Part shown: one piece after another, positions 54,163-62,269 of the stretch
How the letters are laid out: the number at the start of each line of letters is the position of its first letter
Position numbering within the stretch: position 1 is the stretch's first letter
Origin: Cupriavidus taiwanensis LMG 19424
GTDB lineage: Bacteria > Pseudomonadota > Gammaproteobacteria > Burkholderiales > Burkholderiaceae
NCBI RefSeq assembly: GCF_000069785.1
Contig: NC_010530.1
Location: 1,978,001-2,042,000, forward strand
Direction: 5' to 3'
DNA length: 64,000 nucleotides
Position numbers and translations under genes: made by a program
Notes under the pieces: model-generated
Seen by the model: the letters and a program-made list of their open reading frames with translations, nothing else
Told to the model about the DNA's origin: nothing
The model's database searches: none

Positions 54163-55077
54163 TCAGATCGCCAGATATGATTCCACCACGGCTGCGCGAT
54201 CCGGGTCTGGCGTGATCTGCGCGGCAGAACGCAGATGCGCGGCAAAGCGCAGCAAGGCTGTCTCCATCGCACGCAACTCCGCAGTGACCGGGCGGTCAGC
54301 GGCCTGCCGGCGCACCAGCGCGCGGGCGACGTTGCGTCGGATCACCGCTAACTGTACCTCGACAAACTCCAGGCAGCGTCGCTGGCTGAGCGCCGAGGCC
54401 GCTGCCAGCACTGCCAATGCCGGCACGAGTGACAGCGTGCGCGCACCCGCCGTCGGCAATGCGGCGATGCCGCCCGGAGCCGCCTGCAAGTCGGGCAGCA
54501 ACCAGCGGAACACCTGCGAGCTCCACACCGCCTTTTCCCGCGTTTCGTCATGACGGCGATGGTTCAGGGCATCGGCATAGACCGGATCGGTTACGCGCGT
54601 AGCGCGCACCAGCTCGCGATACCCGTCGCGCGGACCGGCGACAATGCAGTCGGCGCCGATATAGCCGGCGCCAGCGCGCCGCTGTTCCAGCAGTGCCGGC
54701 TGCAGCGCATCCGGCGTCCAGGCATCGAGCGGCACCATGGCGCAGGTGGATGGCCGGTTGGCGTGGATGGTGCAGGCGTTGTCATCGCCCAGTGCAGGAC
54801 AGCGGTTCAGCGACGGATAGTCCAGGCCCTGCACCGCCAGCATCAGGTATTCACCACCGGGCAGTGCATGACCGAGCCTGGCGGCCAGGGCAGCCGCGTC
54901 CGATGCGTGCGCGTTGCCGGCAGTCCGCACGATGCGCATACCGATGGCGCCGACAAAGCGGTCCTGATGCCGGAACAGTTCTGCGAGTGTCAGCTGCGGC
55001 GGTGAATTGCAGCACTTGCCGCAGGCGCTGCAGTGAAACGACATCACCGCGGCGCCGGTGCCTGGTGCCGTCACCAT
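54163..55077 (-). CDS. YkgJ-type cysteine-cluster protein
   Basis: 304 residues from ATG 55077, which overlaps the preceding stop by 7 bases; a second ATG eleven codons on is also possible. FHCSACGKCCNSPPQLTLAE and later LNRCPALGDDNACTIHANRPSTCAMVP are the YkgJ (CxxCxxCC and Cx7-8Cx8-10C) zinc- or iron-chelating pattern. The C-terminal half is helical and unrelated to known domains. It is the last gene of the sulfatase operon; its role there is unknown. Confidence 0.8.
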   Translation of the reverse strand: MVTAPGTGAAVMSFHCSACGKCCNSPPQLTLAELFRHQDRFVGAIGMRIVRTAGNAHASDAAALAARLGHALPGGEYLMLAVQGLDYPSLNRCPALGDDNACTIHANRPSTCAMVPLDAWTPDALQPALLEQRRAGAGYIGADCIVAGPRDGYRELVRATRVTDPVYADALNHRRHDETREKAVWSSQVFRWLLPDLQAAPGGIAALPTAGARTLSLVPALAVLAAASALSQRRCLEFVEVQLAVIRRNVARALVRRQAADRPVTAELRAMETALLRFAAHLRSAAQITPDPDRAAVVESYLAI

Positions 55078-55862
55078 GGCCGCCGCACTGAGTCGTTGAA
55101 GCGGGTCAGGATGAAGTCCTTGACCGATGCGGAGTGCAGGCCGCGCACGGTGGCGGCCACCCACGGTACCCGGCGGTCCTGCGCGCGTACCGCCAGCACG
55201 TTGGCAAACGGCACGCGCGCGTCCTCCATGCCGATGGCATCGCGCGCCGGCTCCAGCCCTGCCGCCGCCGCGGCATCGAATGGCAGCGCCACCAGCGCGC
55301 CATCGGCAAGCGCTGGCGCCAGCCGTTCCTGCGCCAGGCGCTGGAACGTCAGCCGGCGCGAATTGGCGCGGATGTCGGCCAACTTCGGCTGCAGCCCTGC
55401 CGCGGTATCCAGCCGTACGAGCCCGTATTGATGCATCAGCAACAAGGCGCGACCCTGCCCTTCGGCCTCCGCAGGCAGAACCACCTTGGTCCCCGCGGGC
55501 AACTCGGCCAGCCGGGCCGCAGTCCGCGAATAGAGTCCCGTGGGATACGTCACGGTATGCGCCACCGCAACCAGCGTGCCGCCGCTGCCTGGCACACGTG
55601 CCAGCGCTGGCGCATGCTGCGCGATGCTGGCGTCGATGCGCCCGGCCGCCAGCGCGGCGCCGGCCTGCGCGCCTTCGGCGAAGCGCACCGGCGCGATACG
55701 CACGCCGTTCTGCAGCGCAGTGGCTTGCGCCGCGGCCAGCAACTGGGCATCGGCATCGCGTGCCACGCCTATCCGCACGATGCGCGCCTCCTGTGCGCCG
55801 GCGGTCCTTCCCAGCGCCGCCAGTGCCAGGCCGCCCATGACAATTCGTCGTCGCTCAACCAT
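55071..55862 (-). CDS. NlpA/MetQ-like substrate-binding protein
   Basis: 263 residues. A basic start and hydrophobic stretch (MVERRRIVMGGLALAALGRT) end near AGAQ without a lipobox. RIVRIGVARDADAQLLAAAQ and the end VPFANVLAVRAQDRRVPW with FILTRFNDSVRRPW match MetQ-type (PF03180) proteins, but the sequence is diverged. MetQ proteins bind methionine for an ABC importer, and no MetNI genes are here. It overlaps the formylglycine-enzyme gene by 8 bases. It may bind a sulfur compound released by the sulfatase. Confidence 0.75.
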   Translation of the reverse strand: MVERRRIVMGGLALAALGRTAGAQEARIVRIGVARDADAQLLAAAQATALQNGVRIAPVRFAEGAQAGAALAAGRIDASIAQHAPALARVPGSGGTLVAVAHTVTYPTGLYSRTAARLAELPAGTKVVLPAEAEGQGRALLLMHQYGLVRLDTAAGLQPKLADIRANSRRLTFQRLAQERLAPALADGALVALPFDAAAAAGLEPARDAIGMEDARVPFANVLAVRAQDRRVPWVAATVRGLHSASVKDFILTRFNDSVRRPW

Positions 55863-56895
55863 CACGCAGCACCGTCCTGAAGCCGATATGCGACGTGGGC
55901 AGGTCGTTTTCCGCCGGCTCGCGAGCCGAAGCCCGATAGCGTACGCAGAAATCCGGCGCGCACAGGAAGGAGCCACCCTTGATGACGGCGCTGCGTACCG
56001 CGCGCTGCCTGCCGGCAACTGCCGCGGTATCGCCATTGGCATGCGACTGCCGCGGCCCGGTGTAGGCGTCGGCGGTCCATTCCCACGCATTGGCGATCAT
56101 GTCGTACAGCGCGAAGCCGTTCGCCGGGTAGCATCCCACCGGAGCCAGCCCGGCAAAGCCATCACGCGAGCTGTTCAGCACCGGGAACACACCCTGCCAG
56201 TAGTTGGCCGTGGGCGTGCCATCGGCCGATTGGGGTGCGGCTTCCAGCGCGGCATCGCTGCGCCCGGCCTTGGCCGCGAACTCCCATTCATCCTCGCTCG
56301 GCAGTTCGCGTCCCAGCCAGCGCGCATAGGCCAGCGCATCGGCCTGGGTCACCAGCGTGACCGGCTGCGAAGCACGAGCTTGCCAGCCGTCGCGGTCCGC
56401 ATCCGATCCCACCGCGCGTCCTTGCGGGTGACGCCAGTCGCCGCCCTGCACCATCGACCACCATGCATACGGGCGCGCGCGCAACTCGGCATCGGAGGGC
56501 TGCCGGAAGACCACCGCGGTGCCCTGGCGCTCGGCATCGGTGATGTAGCCGGTAGCGTCGACGAAGGCGGCAAACTGCGCCACCGTGACCTCGGTCTGGT
56601 CGATCCAGAACGGCCGCACGCGCACCTTGCCGGCCGGGCGCTCGTCCGGATAGCCGTGCGTCGTGCCGGGCAAGAACTCCCCACCCGCAACGCGCACCAT
56701 GCCGGCGGTGCGCTCCTTGCCCCAGCCTGACGGCAGCCCGGCGTACGCCGCGCACTGCTGCGGCGTGCCGAGTGGCGCGCGGTGCGCCGGACTGCCCGCC
56801 GGCACCGCCAGCGTCGCCGCCAGGCCGCCGGCAAAGGCCAGTGCGGCGACGGCAAGCAACGCCGGGACCCGCCAGGGTTTTGCCTTGAGCGTCAT
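55855..56895 (-). CDS. Formylglycine-generating enzyme-like (SUMF1) protein, membrane-anchored
   Basis: 346 residues. A signal anchor at about 10-32 places the rest in the periplasm. GGEFLPGTTHGYPDERPAG, RELPSEDEWEFAAKAG and KGGSFLCAPDFCVRYR are the FGE signatures; C312 and C317 correspond to the copper-binding cysteine pair of aerobic FGE. Such enzymes convert a sulfatase cysteine to formylglycine. Most bacterial FGEs are cytoplasmic, whereas this one appears anchored outside. It follows the sulfatase gene after 13 bases. Confidence 0.85.
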   Translation of the reverse strand: MTLKAKPWRVPALLAVAALAFAGGLAATLAVPAGSPAHRAPLGTPQQCAAYAGLPSGWGKERTAGMVRVAGGEFLPGTTHGYPDERPAGKVRVRPFWIDQTEVTVAQFAAFVDATGYITDAERQGTAVVFRQPSDAELRARPYAWWSMVQGGDWRHPQGRAVGSDADRDGWQARASQPVTLVTQADALAYARWLGRELPSEDEWEFAAKAGRSDAALEAAPQSADGTPTANYWQGVFPVLNSSRDGFAGLAPVGCYPANGFALYDMIANAWEWTADAYTGPRQSHANGDTAAVAGRQRAVRSAVIKGGSFLCAPDFCVRYRASAREPAENDLPTSHIGFRTVLRDG

Positions 56896-56908
56896 GCCCC
56901 TGCCCCGG

Positions 56909-58903
56909 TCAGTAGATCATGCCCGGCACCTTGGGCAGCACCGCCCCGACCCTGGCCGCGTAGTCATTCCATTTGGCCTTCAGGTCCGCCAGCACATCCG
57001 GCCGCTGCACCGCCAGGTCGTTGGTCTCGCCACGGTCGGCGCGGATGTCGTACAGCGTCCATTCGCCATGCGCCGGCCCGAATGGCGGCTCGATCCACAC
57101 TGCCTTCCAGTTGTCGCTGTAGACATAGGTGCGTCCGTACAGCTCTTCGGCAAAGGTGGTGCGGCCGGTGGCTTCGGTCTTGCCCAGCAGCGTCGGCAAC
57201 AGCGACACGCCGCTGATCGGATAGACATTGCGGCCGTCGTACACCACCTTGCCGGCGTTCCGGTCCACACCCTTGCTGTCGTACAGCGGGGCGGCGGGCG
57301 TCGACGGCGCGCTGATGCCCGCCAGGTCCAGGAAGGTCGGCGCGAGGTCGACCACGTGCGTGAAGGCCGTGACCTTCGGCTGCGCCGCCGCCGAGGTCGC
57401 CGGTACAGCCCCCGGGAGCTTGACGATGGTCGGCACCGAATGGCCGCCCTCGGACGGGAACGACTTCCACAGCTTGAACGGCGTGGCGCTCACTTCAGCC
57501 CAGCGCTGCCCGTAGTCCAGGTTGGCGTGGCCCTTGTAGTCGCGCGTGCCCAGCGTCGGGAACACCGCGGGATCGGCATTGCGCAGGTTGTACGACTGAT
57601 CGTATTTGCCGCCGAACTCGTAGTAGCTGGCCTCCGGCCCGTTGTCGGACTGGAACACGATCAGCGTGTTGTCGTATTCGCCGATGTCCTTCAGGTGCTG
57701 CACCAGGCGGCCGATGTTGTCGTCCAGGTTCTCGACCATGGCCGCGTAGATTTCCATATAGCGGGCCTGGGCCTTCTTTTCGTCCGCGCTCAGGCTGTCC
57801 CACTTCTTGTTGGCGTTCATCACGCGCGTATCCACCCCGCCTTGCGCCACGCTGCGCGTCGCCGACACATAACTGGCCTGCGCGGTGCCCCAGCCGGGCG
57901 TCGCCGGCGTGACCGCTAGCGTCTCGTCGCGGCCTGGGTTGGGCGTGAAGTCGGCGGGAATCAGGCCCAGCGCCTTCTGGCGCGCCAGCCGCGCCGCGCG
58001 GATGGGCTCGTAGCCAGCGTCGTATACGCCCTTGTAGCGGTCGAGGTAGGCCGCCGGTGCCTGCAGCGGCGAATGCGGGGCCTGGTAGGTCAGGTAGGCG
58101 AAGAATGGCTTGCCATCGGCATTCTTGCCGGTGCTGGAATCGATATAGCGCAGGATGGTGCTGGTATAGAAGTCCGTCGAATAGAAGTTGGTGGTATTGG
58201 GCGTGACATAGTGATCGTCCTCGACATACGCGGTCGGGCCGTTGCGGCCGAAGTGATCGCCGCCGCCGCCCAGCAGCGCATAGCTCTTCTCGAAGCCCCA
58301 CGAGACCGGCGTCTGGCCCGGTGCCGTGGCGCCAACCGCCGTACCCTGGTTGGTGCCATTGGGCAGGCCGCTGCCGAGGTGCCACTTGCCGGCCATGTAG
58401 GTGTGATAGCCGCCGTCCTTGAGCAATTGCGCGATCGACAGCGCGCGGTCGTTCAGGTAGCCCTCGTAGCCGGGAATCGGCTTGCCGTTCTCGTCGATAT
58501 AGTTGGCGTCCGTGTTGGCCATGGTGCCCTGGCCGACCAGGTGGTGGTCGGTCCCGGAGATGATCATCGAACGCGTGACCGCGCACACCGTGGAGGTGTG
58601 GTGGTTGGTCAGCAGTCGGCCGTCGCCCACCAGCTTGTCCAGGTTGGGCGTGCGGATCTCGCTGCCGAAAGCGCCCAGGTCCGAATAGCCAAGGTCATCG
58701 GCCATGATGAACAGGATATTGGGCCGCTTTGCCGCCTGCGGCTGCGTCGGCTGGGTGGTCGAAGACTCGTCGCCATTTGGCGCGCGGCCGTCATCGCTGC
58801 CGCAGCCAGCCAGCGCCAGCGCGCCCAGGCAAACGGCGGCGAGCAAGTGGCGCTGCGGGGCCCTGCGATCGATTCTAGAGGACACTACTCTGTTTGTTGT
58901 CAT
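56909..58903 (-). CDS. Arylsulfatase-like lipoprotein with a non-standard active-site motif
   Basis: 664 residues from the ATG behind AGACAGG. The signal ends in lipobox LAGC with C34. Sulfatase marks: PNILFIMADDLGYSDLGAFG (D69, D70), MAGKWHLG and VFQSDNGPEAS. The nucleophile region reads C107-A-V-T-R111 followed by SMIISGTDHH; the standard motif is C-x-P(or A)-x-R, so the third position is valine. The next residues match AtsA-type arylsulfatases. The enzyme should hydrolyse sulfate esters in the periplasm if C107 is matured by the FGE-like protein encoded next. Confidence 0.87.
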   Translation of the reverse strand: MTTNRVVSSRIDRRAPQRHLLAAVCLGALALAGCGSDDGRAPNGDESSTTQPTQPQAAKRPNILFIMADDLGYSDLGAFGSEIRTPNLDKLVGDGRLLTNHHTSTVCAVTRSMIISGTDHHLVGQGTMANTDANYIDENGKPIPGYEGYLNDRALSIAQLLKDGGYHTYMAGKWHLGSGLPNGTNQGTAVGATAPGQTPVSWGFEKSYALLGGGGDHFGRNGPTAYVEDDHYVTPNTTNFYSTDFYTSTILRYIDSSTGKNADGKPFFAYLTYQAPHSPLQAPAAYLDRYKGVYDAGYEPIRAARLARQKALGLIPADFTPNPGRDETLAVTPATPGWGTAQASYVSATRSVAQGGVDTRVMNANKKWDSLSADEKKAQARYMEIYAAMVENLDDNIGRLVQHLKDIGEYDNTLIVFQSDNGPEASYYEFGGKYDQSYNLRNADPAVFPTLGTRDYKGHANLDYGQRWAEVSATPFKLWKSFPSEGGHSVPTIVKLPGAVPATSAAAQPKVTAFTHVVDLAPTFLDLAGISAPSTPAAPLYDSKGVDRNAGKVVYDGRNVYPISGVSLLPTLLGKTEATGRTTFAEELYGRTYVYSDNWKAVWIEPPFGPAHGEWTLYDIRADRGETNDLAVQRPDVLADLKAKWNDYAARVGAVLPKVPGMIY

Positions 58904-59345
58904 GCGCCTGTCTCGCTTCAGTGAATGACTCGGAAAAGGCGTCATGCTAAGAATGCGTCACGCGTCGCAGAACGAATAATTTCGCATAACCATTTGCGCG
59001 CGATAAGCCAGCCTGTACTGCAGGCTTTGACAATAATGGTCTCCCCATTGCGAAAGCGGGCAGACACCGTGAATGGGCGTCACGCAGGAGAGTTGTTGGG
59101 CGTCGCTTCGACCGGTTGAATTCGCAGTCCGAAGCCGCCATTGACGCCAGAAAGCCGGCATCCAGACTGACGACTGGCTGAGCCAGGCCAGTTTTCTGCC
59201 GTCTGACCTGCATCGCGCCAATGGCGGAAGCCGGTCAACGCCGACATTCGCAGGAACCGCCAAAGACGCCGAGCTAGCATCGCATGGCCGCGCCTCTACC
59301 CCCGACATTCCCGACGATGAATCGTCTCGCGTCCCGCCAGTGCCT
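58904..59345. other. 442-base gap before the sulfatase operon
   Basis: It should hold the sulfatase promoter. Degenerate short repeats of the CCGCCATTGACGCC type are scattered around 59080-59260, as in decayed intergenic repeats. No coding pattern or clear operator is seen. Confidence 0.35.
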
Positions 59346-60782
59346 TCACTCCGCTGCCACCATCGGAGGCTGGCGCCATTGGCCGGAAATCGCCTCGGGC
59401 CGCGGAAGATACAGCCTCATGATGGCGTAGAACGGGCCGTCCGGTGCGGGCAGCCAGTTGCTGACCTTGTCCTTGCCCGGACTGTCCTTCTGGATGTAAA
59501 GCGTAAGACCGCCATCTTGGTCCCGCTTGAGCTGCGGGAGCATAGGGGAGTTGATCAGGTATCGGTTCAGCGCGTTGTCCACCAGAAGCTTGCTCTTGCC
59601 GTCATACATGGTCAACGACCAGAATGCATTGGCTGGCGGCAGATGATGCTGGTCGAAATGAAGCGTATAGCGCATCTTCGATGCGTCCAGCGGCTTGCCG
59701 TCCTTGTCAACGTAGTAGGAGGAATACAGCGCTTCCTCAATGGAATTGCCAAAGATCCCAAGTGCCGCTCCGGCGTAGCGGTACATGTAGTTGTTCTGCA
59801 GGTGCTCGCGCGTACCGAAGAGCGCACCACTGCTCACCTTCCGGGTATCGATCTGCTTCTTCTTGAACTCGGCGAACTGCGTCTTGCCATCGGCCATGCC
59901 GTCGGCCATGGCCTTCCGCATCGCCGGTGATAGTGCGTTTTCGTCGAACGGCAGGCCGCGGCCGACGCCGATCTTCGCAAAGCGTGCCATCAAGTCTTGC
60001 TCGCTCGGCACCGTCGAGGCGAACTGCAGCATGAAATTCAGATAGCGGAAAAATGCAAGGGAACTGGTGGCGTCCGCGCCGGGCTTCGGCCAATCGATGG
60101 AAGCGGCAGCCGCTGGCGCCGGCTGGCTAAGAAACGCGCTCAGCGTCCTGACCTTGTACCCTTTCTGGATGGCCTGTACCCGCGCCAGGTCCTTCGGGTT
60201 GAAGAGCTGCGTGCGATACAGAGCATAGGCGATGCTGGATTCGCTGCGAATTACCGCTTTGACGCCGTCCGGCTTCTCGCCTTTCCAGTCCGGCCCCACG
60301 ATCATGAAGTTACCACCCTGGTTGCCGGTGGTTCGCGTACCGAGATACGCGAAATTGTGCGTATAGATGTCGATGAGCTGGACAGAGTAATAGCGCTTCT
60401 TCTCTATCGGCGGCAGCGTCAGCACCAGCGGTTCCGCCCGAAGATCCATCCAGACAAACGAATACGGGGTATCCGAATTGGGTGTGATGATTGCCCTGTC
60501 CTTCGGCGTAAAGACGTTGGCGGTATTGCCGATCTGGTTGAATGGCGCCTTGAAGTCGGGGCCACCCTGATCGATCGCCTGGGCGTAGAGCGTCTTGTAT
60601 TCCTCGACGAGCGGGAAACCGTAGATATACGCGTCGCGCGCGATGGAGGCAGCTTCCGCTTCACTGAGGGTGCCAGCAGCCCCGGTGTCACTGATCTTAT
60701 CCGCCGCTGAGCCGTCCTTCACGGATTGGCATGCTGATAATGCCACGATCGGAAACAGGGCAGCTACCAATAAGCGCTTCAT
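59346..60782 (-). CDS. DUF1254/DUF1214 lipoprotein
   Basis: 478 residues from ATG 60782 (an ATG two codons upstream is an alternative). The signal ends in lipobox LSAC with C18. DUF1254 marks: YIYGFPLVEEYKTLYAQA, ITPNSDTPYSFVWMDLRAEP and YYSVQLIDIYTHNFAYLGTR. The DUF1214 C-terminal part has HFDQHHLPPANAFWSLTMYD and YIQKDSPG. The family is common in soil bacteria and has no firm function. Outer-membrane or periplasmic location. Monocistronic. Confidence 0.87.
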   Translation of the reverse strand: MKRLLVAALFPIVALSACQSVKDGSAADKISDTGAAGTLSEAEAASIARDAYIYGFPLVEEYKTLYAQAIDQGGPDFKAPFNQIGNTANVFTPKDRAIITPNSDTPYSFVWMDLRAEPLVLTLPPIEKKRYYSVQLIDIYTHNFAYLGTRTTGNQGGNFMIVGPDWKGEKPDGVKAVIRSESSIAYALYRTQLFNPKDLARVQAIQKGYKVRTLSAFLSQPAPAAAASIDWPKPGADATSSLAFFRYLNFMLQFASTVPSEQDLMARFAKIGVGRGLPFDENALSPAMRKAMADGMADGKTQFAEFKKKQIDTRKVSSGALFGTREHLQNNYMYRYAGAALGIFGNSIEEALYSSYYVDKDGKPLDASKMRYTLHFDQHHLPPANAFWSLTMYDGKSKLLVDNALNRYLINSPMLPQLKRDQDGGLTLYIQKDSPGKDKVSNWLPAPDGPFYAIMRLYLPRPEAISGQWRQPPMVAAE

Positions 60783-61194
60783 CAACATACAAAGTCCATA
60801 AAAAGCCGATCCGCTTTGATTTGACGCCAACGTGCGGCCCGAAATGGCGGCGCCAAAATCTTCGCAGATGGCCGCCGGTCTTGTGAAGTAAATCTTTCCG
60901 ATGCCGTGTTGAAAAAGTCCTTTGCCTGTCCATGCGCCAATGCTGCCGGTAGCGATCGGCCTGCCCATCGTCCCGGAACCCGAGACCACGGCCAATGTTG
61001 CAGCTAGCACTTTAGCGGACATGCAGCCAGCCGCTTTCGGGCGTCCGAGGAGGGTCGATCTTCGACGAGAAAAGTTCACCAGACGGCGCCAGGCCCAGTC
61101 TCCCGCATACCGACCGCCCGGCGCTATCCAGCAACATCCGCCAACGCGCACATTCCCCGCGGAGTCCCGCAACTCCGCGGGGCCGTCTGCCGCC
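60783..61194. other. 412-base gap with a strong hairpin
   Basis: No gene is supported. A GTGTTGAAAAAGTC stretch near 60907 and degenerate CGAAAGCGGC repeats near 61035 suggest old mobile or repeat DNA. The hairpin at 61155-61182 lies at its far end, after the tctC-type gene. Confidence 0.35.
61155..61182 (-). terminator. Hairpin after the second tctC-type gene
   Basis: CCCCGCGGAGT and ACTCCGCGGGG form a perfect 11-bp stem with a 6-base loop, 12 bases after the stop codon. No T-run follows, so it is a terminator-like structure rather than a standard one. Confidence 0.55.
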
Positions 61195-62223
61195 TCAATC
61201 CAGCGTGATGGCTTCGCGCTGGATCACTGCCGTCCAGTTGCCCTCCTCCCTTGCCACGCGCTTCGCAAAATTGGCCGGATCGATCATCACGACATCGCCT
61301 TGCTGGCCCAGCGCCGTCTTCGCCTTGCTGTCCTCGGCAAGCCCTTGCGCGACCGAATGAAGCTTCTGGACGATCTGCGGCGGCGTGCCGGCCGGTACCA
61401 GCATGCCGATCCAGAACGACACGTCGAAGGGAGCGATGCCAAGCTCCTCCAGCGTTGGCACATCCGGCAACTGCGCCATGCGCTTCGATGCGGTCACGGC
61501 GAGGGGCTTGAGCTTGCCTGCCTTGATCTGCGGCAGCGCTGTCCAGGTGTCGAAGGCGGTATCCAGCTCACCGCTGATCACGGCCAGTTGCGCCTGTGCC
61601 GCGGACTTGTACGGAATATGCGTGGTCTTGATCCTGGTCCGGTTGTTCAGCATGGCAAAGCTCAGATGCGCGATATTGCCCGGCCCGGCCGAGCCATAGC
61701 TGACCTTGCCGGGATGCTGCGTCGCGTAGCGCACGAGTTCCGGCACCGTGCCGACCGCGTTCTTCTGCGACCAGTCGGGATTGGTGACGAGGATGAATGG
61801 CGCCTCGATGACCAGCGTGACCGGCGTGAAGTCCTTCGGCGAATAAGTGCCCTTCTTGTAGATCTGCGGGTTGATGGTGATGCTGCTGGAGTTGGTGACC
61901 AGCAAGGTATAACCGTCCGGCGCGGCCTTGGCGGCCTCGCCGACGCCGATCAGCCCGTTCGCGCCCGCCTTGTTTTCCACCACCACAGGCTGGCCGAGGG
62001 ACTTGGTCAGGCGCTCCGAAAGCACCCGGGCCACGGTGTCCGTGAACGATCCCGCCGGAAAGGGAACGATCATCCGGATCGGCTTGTTCGGCCAGCCGGC
62101 ATTCTGGGCCGCGGCCGGCACGGCCATCGTCGTGGCCAGGATGCCGAGCGCGGCTGCCGCCATGCCGAGTTTGCCGGCCTTTGCGCCGGCCTGGCAGCGC
62201 TGGATCCATGTCGGTTTGTTCAT
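61195..62223 (-). CDS. TctC/Bug periplasmic binding protein (second)
   Basis: 342 residues. A long signal peptide ends at AAAQNAG. WPNKPIRMIVPFPAGSFTDTVARV, VENKAGANGLIGVGEAAKA and YGSAGPGNIAHLSFAMLNN are Bug-family landmarks. It lacks TctAB genes. It lies 46 bases downstream of the double CaiB gene on the same strand, so it may supply or sense the acid that this CoA-transferase activates. Confidence 0.92.
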   Translation of the reverse strand: MNKPTWIQRCQAGAKAGKLGMAAAALGILATTMAVPAAAQNAGWPNKPIRMIVPFPAGSFTDTVARVLSERLTKSLGQPVVVENKAGANGLIGVGEAAKAAPDGYTLLVTNSSSITINPQIYKKGTYSPKDFTPVTLVIEAPFILVTNPDWSQKNAVGTVPELVRYATQHPGKVSYGSAGPGNIAHLSFAMLNNRTRIKTTHIPYKSAAQAQLAVISGELDTAFDTWTALPQIKAGKLKPLAVTASKRMAQLPDVPTLEELGIAPFDVSFWIGMLVPAGTPPQIVQKLHSVAQGLAEDSKAKTALGQQGDVVMIDPANFAKRVAREEGNWTAVIQREAITLD

Positions 62224-62269
62224 GCTGTCTCCGTGTCGTAATAGGGGTGTTTCTGAATACTTGCAGGAC

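Noticed and set aside
60789..61172. N-terminal extension of the DUF1254 protein to 608 residues
   Set aside because: The extension places a clear lipoprotein signal in the middle of the protein, so the start near 60782 is right.
60922..62241. Plus-strand open frame opposite the tctC-type gene
   Set aside because: No domain pattern, shadow-like composition, and the minus-strand Bug protein is certain.
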